A DNA stretch of 64,000 nucleotides from Symsagittifera roscoffensis (taxonomy: Eukaryota > Xenacoelomorpha > Acoela > Convolutidae): positions 99,191,705 through 99,255,704 of the forward strand of contig NC_087062.1 in the NCBI RefSeq assembly GCF_963678635.1, in the 5' to 3' direction. Position numbers and translations under genes: made by a program. This document shows positions 13,324 through 25,293 of this stretch, piece after piece (the stretch's first letter is position 1; every line of letters starts with the position of its first letter). The notes beneath the pieces were generated by a model. The model was not told where the DNA came from and made no database searches. It worked only from the letters and a program-made list of their open reading frames with translations.

Positions 13324-13512
13324 GGACCAAGTAAACAATCTCCCCCCTAAATCAATTAAGGGGGGTGAAATTTCTTTTGGTAAAAAGTAATATTTTTCAG
13401 CCAATCAGATTTGAGCATAGTACATGCAGGCACTTTCGTCTTGATTTTGTCATTTAATTTAAGGGTGGAGATTGTTCACTTGGTCTATTGAGGGGGGAGA
13501 TTGTTCACATGG
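13324..13512. mobile_element. Diverged GGATCTACTTAAC-type MITE
   Basis: Left end GGACCAAGTAAACAATCTCCCCCC and right segments GGAGATTGTTCACTTGGTC and GGGGGGAGATTGTTCACATGGG mirror the layout of the MITEs at 27768, 29199 and 33669, including the doubled right-end motif and an internal CCAATCAGA box. The terminal sequence has drifted from GGATCTAC to GGACCAAG. No clear target duplication. Confidence 0.55.
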
Positions 13513-13542
13513 GCGCTTGTCCAGATAGTTTAAATCAACTCG

Positions 13543-13850
13543 CCCTGGTTGACCTCCATAAACCGAAAATGCTTATCTTTCATTTCCCCACACCAAAAAT
13601 GCTTATCATGCAATTGCCTACATCAAATGTATGGAAAATTGCTAATCATACAATTTTCATACAATTTCAAAAAACCATTGAAAAAAGATTCGATCTAGTT
13701 TCTCCGGCTATTTGAACCAAATCAAACAGTCTGGTGATGAAAAATAACTACGTTTATTTTTTTGGAAAAAAGTGGTTATCATACAGTTTCCATATATGAA
13801 AAAGGTATGATAACCTTTTTTTCATAAAAGGCAAGATTTTCAAAAATTGT
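13543..13850. mobile_element. CCCGGGTTGACC foldback MITE, 5' part
   Basis: Begins CCCTGGTTGACCTCCATAAACCGAAAATGCTTATC and continues through the standard hairpin modules to the TGATAACC/GGTTATCA region. The far end is missing or unrecognisable. Confidence 0.6.
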
Positions 13851-15599
13851 GTTTGAAATTATTGCAAGAAAAAAATCTTGTGCTCCATCAGAAAAAAAAC
13901 TGAATAACCCTTGGGTTTTAAATTAACCTTGGGTTTTGTTTCGAGTGCACAGACTAATGTAAGATGCACATGCTATTTGCACAGATTAACAAGCAGTTGA
14001 AATTAATGTTTTATTTGCATATCAACTTTGTTCTTTTTTTCAGGGGTTAAAAAAATTGACTAAAAGTGAATTCCAAAAGACAAAACTCGAAACTTGTGAT
14101 GAGAACGTCTGAGAAAAGAATCATCTTCTTGTGGTAATTTTTGTTTAAAAAAAATTGGTATCCAGAATCAGGGAGATAGGATCAGAATCCTGCTCTTCTT
14201 TTCTTTTTCTTTGATAAAACGAGAAAAAAATTGTCATCAAAAAGTATAACCTAAAAGAAAAAAACTTTATGAGCAATTCTTCTACAAGCAAGGTTAAGAG
14301 CAAACAATATTTTTTGAGTCCTTATCGCAATTTTTGTTTTAATAGCACAAATTCAACTAATTACCTTTTGTGTATATGACTAATGCACTGTATACGTTAC
14401 TTGTTGATAGAAAATTAGTTAACTAATCATTGAAAAGTGTTTTGAAAGCAGCTTGAAAAATCAATTTTTCCTTAAAATCTGAAAATTTTCGTAGTAATAA
14501 ACCATTTCGATCGCCAAAATTGACTTGTTAAAAATCACCCCTATCAACATAATATTAATGTTGTCATTTCTAAGAAAAGAAAATCCAAACTTTTGTCCTA
14601 CTTTTTTATCAGGAATTTTTCTAATTGGTTTTTTAGTCAGTTTGTTTTTCAATACCACAGTTCATTTACCCGTGTTTGTAATTTTTCTAATTTTTATTTT
14701 CTCAAAAACTAATTTTAAAAAACTGAATGGAGATTAAAAAATTATTGAAATCAATTTAGACAGTGTAAGGCTCTTTCGATATCATATTAAACAAACTAAA
14801 CATACTAAGCAAATCTAGAATTAACGAAGCAACCAACATTAGGAGGCCAAACCGTTCACTGGATAGGAACACAATTGTGTGTCTTTATGTTTCAGGATTC
14901 CGTTGACAAGTCTTTAAGCCAGTTAAAACTTTGTCGGAATGATCAAACTGAATTATTAAGAACAAACCTCCCGTGGTACAGTTAAATTCGCCTGCTCCAA
15001 AAAACTATCAAGAACGTGTTTAGGCAAATTCAGTCATCATACGTTTTTAACAGTGGATAAAAAAACTAGTCTTTTCATTTTTTTGCTATTGACTTCTTTG
15101 CAAAAAAAACTAAAAGTTTCCAAAAGTTTATTACTGTGCAATTATTTTCATTCTTTATCAATTCAACAGAAGGCAATCAGGTGCAAACAATTTGGGCTTT
15201 GATAATTTCAAAATGAGGAAAGTTATGCGTATTTGTCTCGCCCTGCAAATCGATACTGTTTCAGTATGTTTCAAAAAATGTCTGTGTCAGACTCTGTATA
15301 AAGCCACTTTAAAACTGATCAGAGATAGAGTCTTAGATGAAAAATTGCAGTAGTTTAACAGTGTTGAATCACTACTGGCTCATCACTCGTTTTGGATTTT
15401 TCAATTTGATCATAACATAATCAGTGAAAATTCCGATATAACTTTTTGTTAATAAACTGTATAGAATTAAGCACTGCCGCGATTCGAACCTCTATTGTCA
15501 CATATAATACTTCTAGGCTTTATAGAAGTCGTAAATTGGCTTTTGTGTACAATATCTCTCAACGATCTCAATAATAACCGTATAATCATATCACAAGGT
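13851..15599. other. Gene-free interval
   Basis: No supported gene. A 70-codon hydrophobic frame at 14525-14737 is AT-driven. Positions 14868-14930 are a fragment of the GGATTCC repeat family (TTTCAGGATTCCGTTGACAAGTCTTTAA). At 15470-15490 a reverse-strand GGTTCGAATC resembles a tRNA B box but lacks a foldable tRNA. Confidence 0.4.
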
Positions 15600-17260
15600 G
15601 TAACTGAAAGTGAAAAGCAACAAATTTTAGGTTTTTGTCTGCTATTACACTGAATCATTGTTTAAAAGCTTTTACTGATGACTGATCCAGTACAACGAAT
15701 TTGAATCTCGCTTCTATCTATGAACTTAGGTGGCCCATAATTGTCAGGGTTGGAGCTATGTTAGAGATCTGAATTTCTGAGCATTGCTGTACAAATGCTG
15801 GGGCAGTATTGATTTGCTTTTGACGTCAACCCCGGTAATTATACCGGTCGAGATCCCACTCAAAAACCGCTCATGATATGGGCGGTTTGAGCGGTTTTCC
15901 AGCAAGATTTGAGCGGTTTGGGCGTTTTTTTTTGGAAAAACCGCTCAAACCGCTCAAATTTTGCGGTGATTTTTGAACGGTTTTTCAAGCAAGTTTTTAA
16001 GCGGTTTTTGAGCGGTCTCATAAAGAAAACTGATTAAAACCAACAAAAAGGCCTGGAAAGGTAATGTGACGCTAATATGCAGTTGAAATACTACCATGGT
16101 TCCTCCATATGCTTATCTTACATTTCCCCACACCGAAAATGCTTATCTTACAATTTCCTACATCAAATGTATGGAAAAATGCTAATCATACAATTTTCAT
16201 ACAATTTCAAAAAACCATTGAAAAAAGATTCAATATAGTTTCTCCGGCTATTTGAACCAAATAAAACGGTCTGGTAAGGAAAAAAAACTAAGTTTTTTTT
16301 TGGAAAAAATGGTTATCCTAGAATTTCCATATATGAAAATTGTAAGATAACCATTTTTTCATGAAAGGCAAGATTTTCAGAAACTTGTTAAAACTTGTTT
16401 ATAAACAAATCTATTTTATTTAATAGTACTTTTGCTCAATTTAAAGCACATTGCTCATCAAAAACGAAAATTTAGTTTGAAGCTAATAAAATGGTTATCA
16501 TACAATTTCCATATATGGAAGTTCTAGGATAACCATTTTTTTCCAAAAAAAATGAACGTAGTTATTTTTCCTTACCAGACCGTTTTATTTGGTTCAAATA
16601 GCCGGAGAAACTATATTGAATTTTTTTTCAATGGTTTTTTGAAATTGTATGAAAAATGTATGATTAGCATTTTTCCATACATTTGATGTAGGAAATTGTA
16701 GGATAAGCAGTTTTGGTGTGGGGAAATGTAAGATAAGCATATGGAGGTCAACCCGGGTAGTATTTCAACTGCATATTAGCGTCACATTACCTTTCCAGGC
16801 TTTTTTGTTGGTTTTAATCGGTTCTCTTTATAAGACCGTTCAAAAACCGCTTAAAAACTTGCTTGAAAAACCGTTGAAAAATCACCGCAAGAAATGAGCG
16901 GTTTTTGAGCAATTTTTTAAGCAAGATTTGAGCGGTTTGAGCGGTTTTTCTAAAAGAACCGCCCAAATCGCCCAAACCGCTCAAACCGCTCAAGTCTTGC
17001 TGGAAAACCGCTTAAACCGCCCATATCTTGAGCGGTTTTTGAGCGGGATCTCGACCCGGGATAATTACCGGGGTTGACGTCAAAAGCAAATCAATACTAC
17101 CCCAGTATTTGTACAGCAATGCTCAGAAAGTCAAATCTCTAACATAGCTCTAACCCTGACAATTATAGGCCACCTAAGTTCATAGATAGAAGCGAGATTC
17201 AATTTCGTTGTACTGGATCAGACAAAAACCTAAAATTTGTTGCTTTTCTCTTTCAGTTAC
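15600..17260. repeat. 1.66-kb nested palindrome
   Basis: The arms (about 15600-16360 and 16490-17260) are reverse complements in three concentric layers. The outer layer contains AAAGCAACAAATTTTAGGTTTTTGTC and TTGACGTCAA-bearing sequence. The middle layer is the GCGGTTTTTGAGC satellite. The inner layer is a CCCGGGTTGACC-family foldback with CATATATG-centred hairpins. The spacer is only ~130 bp. It could be one large foldback transposon or sequential nested insertions followed by inverted duplication. Confidence 0.8.
16097..16758. mobile_element. CCCGGGTTGACC foldback MITE inside palindrome
   Basis: Runs from CTCCATATGCTTATCTTAC to GATAAGCATATGGAGGTCAACCCGGG. Each half has the family modules TACAATTTCCTACATCAAATGTATGG and AAACGGTCTGGTAAGGAAAA, mirrored around ~16430. 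Confidence 0.7.
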
Positions 17261-17345
17261 GAAAGTTTTTTTCGATGTCTTGACCAAAAACAATTTGAGC
17301 AACTTTTTTCAAATGCTCGAGCAAAATAACCACTAGAAAATTTGT

Positions 17346-17505
17346 AAGTATGTGTATGTATGTATGTATGTATGTATGTATGTATGTATGTATGTATGTA
17401 TGTATGTATGTATGTATGTATGTATGTATGTATGTATTTATGCATGTTTAAATGTAAGTATGTTTGTATCTATGTATGTATGTATGTATGTATGTATGTG
17501 TGTAT
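17346..17505. repeat. (GTAT)n microsatellite
   Basis: Nearly pure GTAT/TATG tetranucleotide repeats over about 95 bp, then an interrupted stretch and a second shorter run. The minus-strand frame with repeated IHTY residues here is a repeat artefact. Confidence 0.95.
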
Positions 17506-17557
17506 AGATGTATGTACGTATCTTTGTATATATCTATGAGTATCTTTTTTTATAAAT

Positions 17558-17885
17558 AAAAAAACCGCTCAAAAACCGTGCAAGATTTGAGCGGTTTTTG
17601 AGCGGTTTTTCTAGATAAACCACTCAAAACCGTTCATATCTTGCGCGGTTTTTGAGCGGTATTTTTAGATAAACCGCTCAAAAACCGTTCAAATCTTGCG
17701 TGGTTTTTTTAGATAAACCGCTCAGAACCGTTCAAATCTTGCGCAGTTTTTGAGCGGTTTTTTTAGATAAACCGTTTAAAAACCGCTCAAACCGCTCACT
17801 TTAAAGCAAGATTTTGAGCGTAATTATCTAACAAAACCGCTCAAACCGCTCAAACCTTGCTTCAAATTAGGTGAAAAATGTCGAC
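17558..17885. repeat. GCGGTTTTTGAGC satellite block
   Basis: Many copies of AAACCGCTCAAAACCGTTCAAATCTTGC in both orientations, ending AATTAGGTGAAAAATGTCGACTCGGG. The reverse complement of this end is found at 29908-30062, so both belong to one dispersed element family. Confidence 0.7.
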
Positions 17886-18129
17886 TCGGGATCTACACAA
17901 TTACTAAAAACAGAGGAAAAAATTTTTAGGAAAACAGAAACTATCAAAGAACGTTGCAGGTATCTACGGCGACCAGCCTATTCTATAAAACTTTGTATAA
18001 TTACCAAGTACGTCTATTCATTCAAACATAATTCCCCAGAGTTCAAAATCGGACAACTATACATCGCATCTGTGATTATTTTACGTTAACAAAGACGTAC
18101 TTTGAATTCCAGACATAGGGCATTTTAGA

Positions 18130-18450
18130 CTATGGATTTTTGGCAAACACTGACAGGAGTTCGACCCGCCTCGGTCGAAACATAAACTGCAATTTTCCAC
18201 CCGGGTTATAATTCATAATTTTACCTTTATGTTTGTAGTCTGAAATTCAATTTCACTGGCTAAAAGTACTCTCGTTTTGTACCTACACATTTTGAGACGA
18301 CTAAAGCGGAATAAAACATACCCAGGGAGATCGCTTGTCCGCCAGTCCGGAACCCACGGAAATTCTTGGAAAAGATCCAGATACAAATCGTGCTTCCAAC
18401 ACAACCAAGCTCAACGCCAAACCAAACAATAGAAACTTCCCAGTCATCAT
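18130..18450 (-). CDS. Possible small secreted peptide precursor (3 exons)
   Basis: I do not recognise a family. Exon 1 (18450-18322) starts MMTGKFLLFGLALSLVVLEA, a textbook signal peptide: a short basic start, a leucine-rich core, then a small-residue VSG cleavage region. It continues to a dibasic KR and stops at a GTATGT donor in phase 0. Candidate exon 2 (18239-18225, 15 nt) follows a TTTCAG acceptor. Candidate exon 3 (18186-18130) follows TTGCAG and ends at TAG. All three join in phase 0 to give 66 residues. The second intron would be only 38 nt and exon 2 is tiny, so the downstream structure is tentative. The signal peptide plus KR layout resembles a neuropeptide or small secreted precursor. 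No glycine precedes the later dibasic site, so an amidated peptide is not shown. Confidence 0.4.
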
Positions 18451-21400
18451 TTTGAACACTAGACAAGGTGCCTTAAATCTGTTTTAATAATGCAATGTTT
18501 TTTCAAGGAACTCCAAACAGGATGAAAGTGGGGTTATAATCAAGTTAACTAAATTGAAAAATTTATTCTAAGAGATAGACAATTTACCCCGAGGTTTTTA
18601 TTTATTATTTCACCTTCTTAGTTTAATTGAAAAGGAAAAATAAACAGAACAGACTTGCGCGGATGTCTTATGTTGTTAAATCTACCTTCCCGTTTTCACT
18701 TACTTTTAATGTTTGTTGCTCTTTTTTTACTCGAAAGCTATTTTTGAATGCATTAAAACACTAATATTTAAATTAGGCTTCTTAAAAGCAGAAAAACAGA
18801 AAACATTTTTGTCGCGGTGCGGGTTCTTCAGGGGAAGTTTTCCTTTGCGGAAGGGCAATTTTTGAGATTCTCGGAGTTCATATGGAGGATAATATGAAAG
18901 GCAAAATATAAGAACCAGGACAAGGGGTAAACACAAAATTTTTTAGGGCTGTTTTTTTTTAACAAGTAGTAAGTATAATAGTGATTTGGAAGAGCTCAGA
19001 AAATCAATTTGGTCGACCTAAAGAAAGGTCGACCAAATATTACGCACCTGATTACGAGTACCAAATGTTTGTCATGGCCTAATTAGTTCGCAAGCCAATT
19101 TTTGTAACAATCGGATGATGTGAACAAATAGATCCTGGTAAAAGATTGAATTGGGGGAGCGAAGAGAGAGCCATCAGAGGGGAGAAGAAGAGAACTTTCT
19201 GCAAATGAGCTTCAACCATGATCTGCTGTTAGCTGTTGTCTTCTATTCGGTGGATGAACAAAATCCAAGTACTATAACTATTCCAGCTGCTGTTGTTTTC
19301 TGTAAAACTTATCTTTTAGGGTTTTAAGGCCTCCAGGATATATATGAACAGCAGTAAAAATCATTTTCGGTCTCAAAAGTAAAACTACACAAAAGCAAAA
19401 TTCCCCCAAAAGTTCAAAATTAGACAACTGTACATCACATCATATCTGGTGAACACACTATTTTCACAAAAGCAATTTTTTTTTACTGAAAGTGACACTC
19501 ATCTATTTAAAGTTTTTATATTTGCGAATGGGTTTTCATTTGTGCAGCCTATCGAGACCCATAATTGTTCTGCTAATTTTCAGAACAAATATGATTGCCG
19601 ATAGATCCACAGATTGTCGGTAGATGGGGACCTTTTACAAACATTGCGAATTAGAATTGATAAAAGCGAAGCAATTCCCACGCCTTCACAGTTCCGCTGT
19701 TCTCACCCCACCCCCGCTTACCCTCTGCCCGTTTAGCCCCCCGCTTAGGGGATGGTTGGGTTTGGGGGTTGATACAACAAATATGAGGGGCTAAATGGAA
19801 AGCCCCCAAGAGCCCCCACTTTTCAGGGTATGGAAAGTGTGCGTGGGGTGGGAAGTTGTTTTTGCATGTTTTTTTAAAATTTTTTTGGCTGATTTGAAGT
19901 AGTTTTGTTTTCAATTGAGACTCAGTAAAACTGTTTAACTTCTAAACAAAGTTTTGTTTTTGGGCTATGAGATCAGATGTAATAAAGATGTATCTAAATT
20001 TATTTCATCAAGTATTATTTATTATTGGAAAAGTTTTACTGAATAAATGATAAATTGACAAAAAATCTTTTCCCATACAATTTTCCATCCCCCCTTATTA
20101 ATTTACCACAAAAATTAGCCTTCCAAATAAAATATAAAATCACAGAATAGGGAGGGAACTAACTTTTCTTTGTTTGTAGGCTGAGGCAATAGAGGAAAAA
20201 ATTGGTCTCGTTCGTATTCTCAACTGTTTTGCATATGCAGAAAAAATATTGTAAATCTTTGTTACAGAAAATTTGATTTTCTAGACATAGATTTTCTCTG
20301 TTGAAAAATACCCTCTATCAGATGAAAAACAAACAGCCGGGGAAAAATTGAGATAATAAGGTATGCAGACAAACATCTTGTGAAAAGATATGTATTCTCT
20401 CGAACTTATGGTTCAAAAGACTTATGGTTCTCTCGGACTTAATCAATATCGTTCAACCTAAGCAGACCAAATTCAGATCCTCATCTTCCCAACTTCGTTT
20501 TTCTTGAAATCGATTCGTGCTGCGAGCAAATATTTGACGGGAATCGTTGAAAATTCTATTCGAGAACAAATGGCAGTCTCTACAAATTGCTTTAGGGAGA
20601 GGATAATTTTTGATCCGTTTTGTCAAATAATCACTTTTTGAGGATACCTTTTATTCGGATTTTCAACCTTAGCTAATTTTTGTAGCGGAACAGATCTGAT
20701 TAACAAAAACTATTTGTATCCAAATAACCACTATACTTATATTTATATCGCAAACGGCTGAGTGCATTGATTGGGGACAATTTTTTACCATATCAACCTA
20801 TTGCCAAAATTTTCTTCCTCAGCGGACTTTTTACTGTACTTGGTACTCAATTTTCCATGAGAGAGATGCAATGAGGTCACTCAGTCTGGTCGAAGAAAAA
20901 ATTTCCGCGTTCAATCAACCAAAAATTGTTTGTTTTAAACTTTTCTTTTTCGAAAGTCAACTAATTTTAAATTATCTTTTTCCAGTCGGTATTAATATTT
21001 TGTCGCATTAATTTTTGTGGTTTGTTGAAAGGTCAACCTGGTCAAAGGTCGAACTGATAAAAGACCTTAGACTCGCACTGCTGATCTGAAAAACCTTTCA
21101 AACCATTGAGTCACCTCCCTCCCCTGGATTGAAAGAGAAATATGGGGTTACAACCAAAATTGATTATGTATTGGGTATTCGTATGATGGAGGGACCGACT
21201 GCAAAGTTTCAACCAATCGAAATCAGTATCAGATCCTATTCACATTCATAAATGTAAAAACTTTAATTATGTGTTTTTTCCAATGCAACCTCGATCCGGC
21301 AAAATTTAAACGTTCATATATCAGCAAATGTTTATTTTGCAATCGGTCAATTATTTATTTAATAGTATTGTGTGCTATACTTTCGAATTCTAATTCTGAT

Positions 21401-21529
21401 TGGCTGAAAATCAATTTCCAGCATTCGGTGGTTTCATCATCACAAGGGACTCCACTTGATTACTTTCATTATATCACTTGCCTCTGAAACGTCTGACGGT
21501 TGGTTTCAATTGATGAAAGTGTGAAGCAA
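18451..21529. other. Gene-free interval
   Basis: No supported exons. Positions 18990-19040 carry a hAT-MITE-related fragment (AATTTGGTCGACCTAAAG and its near complement). Positions 19680-19860 are unusually C-rich on the plus strand, giving an 87-codon minus-strand frame without motifs. Positions 21383-21410 carry a TTCTGATTGGCTGAAA box like that in the 13324 MITE. Confidence 0.35.
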
Positions 21530-22905
21530 CAAAAAATGTAACTCAACAAAAACAAGACCTGCTTCTAGAAGCTAAAAAATTGCAGAATTTGCGAGAGGAA
21601 GAAGAAAATCATGAAGATACTATTTTAAAAAAGGCAAGTAGAACAACAAGAAGCTCGTCTACAACAACAGAAGCTACAACATCAACAGGAAACTATCACA
21701 TGATTGCAAAAAGATGCAGACGTTTTCCGAAAACAAATTTAAAAAATAATTGACAACTTACTAGAACAAAAACAACAAGCAGAGTATCCGACATTTCAAC
21801 AATATAATGAAAAAATTTTAGCCCAATTTTGTCCCTCAGTTTGCCAAAAACCTCATAATATCGGACAACTCATACAGAAAAACTAATCAACAGGATATTG
21901 GGCCACTAACCGCGATGCAGTCATACTCATCGGCTACTATAAATGACGTTAATAATATTGTTGACGAATAAACTTATGGGACAAAATTTGAAACTCTTGT
22001 TATGCACTTGGGAGAAAAAAAAATTTTGTGAACAACTTCGTGAAACAATTGAGATATCACTCCAAAAGTTCAAGCCTCATAGAATTGAAGTTTGCAGAAT
22101 AATTGAAAAACGATTTTTTGGCAGAGATCAAAACAACACCGAAACAAACATTTTTTAGGCTGATCTGGAAAAATTGTGTTTGAAAATGGATTGAACATTT
22201 CCCTGGTCAAAAGGTGAGTGTGTGAAAACTAATCTAACAGGTACTAACATTTGTGACGATGCTAGTGGCATTCAGATACAATTGAAAAACAATTTTACCA
22301 TTTCCAATGCAAAAATTAAACTGCGGAAAAAAGTTCGCAAACCAAAGGACGTTTGAGTTACGCTTTTGACTGTCAGTTGATAAATTTGCATTTTTTGACG
22401 CTATTTCAGCTTTTTTTGTTTTTAGTTCAGGAGTTGAACAACAAACACAATCCTTTTTTCAAAACGTTATTTACTCAAACGTTCTTCCTTTAGTTGAAAC
22501 TAAAACCGGTCTTAATTATCTTAGTATGTACTATTGTATTTTATTAAGTTATGTTTTTGCATATCGTAAAAGACTCAAATTAATTTAAAAAGTCTTCTCA
22601 GGATACATTGAAGAAAATCCTGGTCATTTTCATAATCTGCAAGAAATTTTATCCTTTGAACAATTTCTGGAAACCGAAGGTCAATCTAACACAATCAAAT
22701 GCTTAGTAAGTTTCAGAAACGCGCAAAAGAAATATCAAGAAATTGTTGATTTTATAGGTACAATTTCGATGAACACTATAGTTGTAACAACAGAAACATG
22801 GCTCAAAAACAAAACAGTAGGAAATACTTTTTGATGCTCAAGGCATAATTTTTCTCTTCTTCAACGCCCCGAAAGATTAGTTATAAAAAGAGGGAAGGTG
22901 TTGGA

Positions 22906-23229
22906 ATGTGGACTCTTTTATCATTCAAAATGCACATTCGTAAAGATCTCAGGACTGCAAATTTCAGAAAATGTTTTGAGCCTTTTTGGGTTGAAATTGA
23001 ATCATCAGTCATGCAGAAAACTTTAATCAAGGTTTCCTATTGCTTAGGAAAAAACCTCTTTCCTTACTTTTTAGACGAATTAGGTGGTGAAATTTCTCAG
23101 GCGTTTGCTTCGAAAACGGAAATTTTTATATTTGAGGACTACGATATAGATCTTTTAAAACAAGACGAGGCATCAAACTTTTACGACTTTGCTGCAAATT
23201 GTGGTTTAACTATACAAAACCTCACTTAA
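22906..23229 (+). pseudogene. LINE AP-endonuclease fragment
   Basis: 107-codon open piece corresponding to the middle of an exonuclease/endonuclease/phosphatase fold domain. FEPFWVEIE aligns with the usual (F)E.lwvEi strand, SYCLGKN with the YRPP-type loop, and EDYDIDLLK with GDFNID. The aspartate and asparagine of the GDFN box are altered. Sits 5' of the RT as expected for a LINE ORF2. Confidence 0.7.
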
Positions 23230-24445
23230 CTATCACATGTAACAGACAATAATATCTCACCTATCGACCCTTGTTTAGTTTCCAACAACCAAATAAATTA
23301 TGTTATGTCGTACGAATTGCTATTCAGCACAGACCATTTTATTCTACCATTTGAAACATCAATTTCTTAAAAATTGAAAAATGACATCCTTGAAATTGAG
23401 ACAAGAGTTTTCAATAGTTTTATTTTGGAAAAATTCAAATTCTAACTTCAACTTCGCAATTTTTGATGGGTCAGTCATTGAAAAAAAAAAATTCGGGATC
23501 GGAAATGTTTTTCACTTTTACTCTTTTTGTTGAAAAAAATATGAGTGATCCACATCTCACAAAAACCATAAATCAAAAATTGGAAACGAAAAACGAAAAT
23601 CTTGGATCGATAAATCCTTGATTATTTTGATTTAAAAAAATTTAAAAAATGAAAAAATGAAAAAAATTGGCTGTGAGTAGCGCACAGAAATACAAAAAGT
23701 TTGGCAATTGCTTTACAAAAGTATCACATGGAAAGTGTTCAGCAGCTTTCCAACATTAAAGAACAATGGAATTTCATTAAACAATTAGGGAAAAAGAGTA
23801 AGCAAAAGTCATAAACTATAAGCAAAATAGATCTGGAAATTGGCAAAAAAAACAAAAGATGTTACTGAATTAGCAATTCATTTGAATCAATTTTTTTCAA
23901 AACTAGGTGTTTTTGATCGTGAACCTATACCCCGAAATACAAAAAAAAAATTACAAATGCAGCTTTTGATTTTCATTTTGTCACAAGATAAAAAAAAATA
24001 AGAGGAATTAGATAACTTATCGTTGAACAAGCCTCCAAGACCCATGATTATAATAGTTTTTGCATTCAACAAGATAAAATTGCCATTGGAGCACACCTTC
24101 AATAAATAAATTATAACCCAGAACCAGTTTCCGTGCTTCCTCAAAAAAGCATATACCACCCCTGTCTTCAAAAAAACGTAAGTCACAGGTTGCATCAACT
24201 TATAGGCCTATCTGTGTGACAAACACGTTTACAGAAATTTTAACGCTTGCTGTTGAACCAAATTCTGGATTATCTCGAAAAAACTCGTTATTAAACAACT
24301 AGTAATTCGGTTTCGGGAAAACAAATCTGCGACTGATGCAGTTATCACTTTTGCGGAAATGGTTTGTGAAAACATGGATCATTCAAGAAAACAAGTGCTT
24401 TTTTCTGGAATTTGCTAAAGCTTTCAATCCAGTTCTCTTGAAGTT

Positions 24446-24706
24446 TTGTTAGAAAAAGTTGAAATGTATGATTTTTCCAAAAATCCATCAAATCTCCTAA
24501 ACAAATTTTTAGGAGACCGTCAACAATGTGTGAAGCTTCAAAATCATTGTGACTGGATAAAACTTTACCATATCGTTCCACAAGGTACAGTTTTGGGACT
24601 TTTAGTTTTCATTCTTTACGTAAATGATTTCAAAAATCAAATCAACAGGAACATGTATTTAGTGCAATTTGCAGATAATACAAATATCTTATGTACAGGA
24701 AACTGA
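24446..24706 (+). pseudogene. LINE reverse transcriptase core (inactive)
   Basis: This 86-codon open piece holds RT motifs B and C of the LINE at 21530-25293: a KFLGDRQQCVKL thumb-side segment, VPQGTVLG, ILYVNDF and FADNTN. The second catalytic aspartate is replaced by asparagine. It ends at a TGA and the RT continues in another frame (24765-25100). Confidence 0.8.
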
Positions 24707-25293
24707 ATTAAGGATCTGAGAATCTCAATGCTCGAAACACTAGAAAAAGTACATGAGTTTTTGAATGAAAATAAACTTGTCCTTACTGTTGATAAAACGG
24801 AACTTATTGTCCTTGGCGAAGAGAATAATTTTAAAAAAGTCATTTATAGTGAAAAAAACAATACCCGCAAGCAATCATGCCAGGTATCTTGGAATTTTAA
24901 TGGACAAAAAATATTCTTCTGAAGCGGAATTGATTAAATGTATAAGCAAAATGGGTGTTGCAATTAGGTCAATATACTGCGTGCGACATATGGTACCATT
25001 TGAAACAAGAATCAATTTTTTGAGAAAACTAGTTTTGTCACATTTATCTTTCAGCTCAGCTTTTTTTCAAAGTCTACCCATGTCTCAAATTGACAGATAA
25101 ACAGACAAAAAGTTGGGGAATCAAAGTGTGCTATCTACGCAGAAAATATGATTATGTCAGAAAAGAACTTCTCAAGTCTAAGGTCTTTCCAGCCGAACTT
25201 CTTATTACCCAGCCTAGTTTGAATAGAATGTTTGATGTGGTGAAAATATCTCACAAAAATGAAATGGGTTCATCTATAACAGAGTACCTGTGA

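Larger units (their letters stand above)
21530..25293 (+). mobile_element. Degenerate non-LTR retrotransposon (LINE)
   Basis: A fossil LINE in broken frames. 21530-21810 encodes Gln/Lys/Glu-rich, coiled-coil-like text of an ORF1 type. The endonuclease domain follows: TETWL near 22790-22805, then an open piece at 22906-23229 with the family's exonuclease-fold text (FEDYDIDLLK in place of GDFNIDLLK) and a STDHF segment near 23327. The reverse transcriptase includes YRPICVTNTFTEIL near 24200, a QFGF piece near 24305, then VPQGTVLGLLVFILYVNDF and FADNTN (24446-24706). The C-terminal segment WGIKVCYLRRKYD lies at 25090-25293. The catalytic FADD/YADD box reads FADN, and there are many stops and frameshifts, so it is dead. 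Clade cannot be fixed by eye; CR1/L2/Jockey-like is most plausible. Confidence 0.8.

Noticed and set aside
15212-15354. Cysteine-containing 47-codon frame starting MRKVMRICLALQ
   Set aside because: Too short, with no cleavable signal peptide of normal form and no splice or promoter support.
15467-15560. tRNA-like B box (GGTTCGAATC) on the minus strand
   Set aside because: No acceptor, D or anticodon stems form; too weak to call.
17257-17445. Minus-strand frame with repeated IHTY residues
   Set aside because: Direct read-out of the (GTAT)n microsatellite.
17346-17505. Possible CRISPR-like array or direct repeats elsewhere in the window
   Set aside because: Repeats are microsatellite or inverted satellites without spacers; the genome is eukaryotic.
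18961-19040. Separate gene fragment around GGTCGACCTAAAGAAAGGTCGACC
   Set aside because: Short inverted repeat shared with the hAT MITE copies; non-coding.
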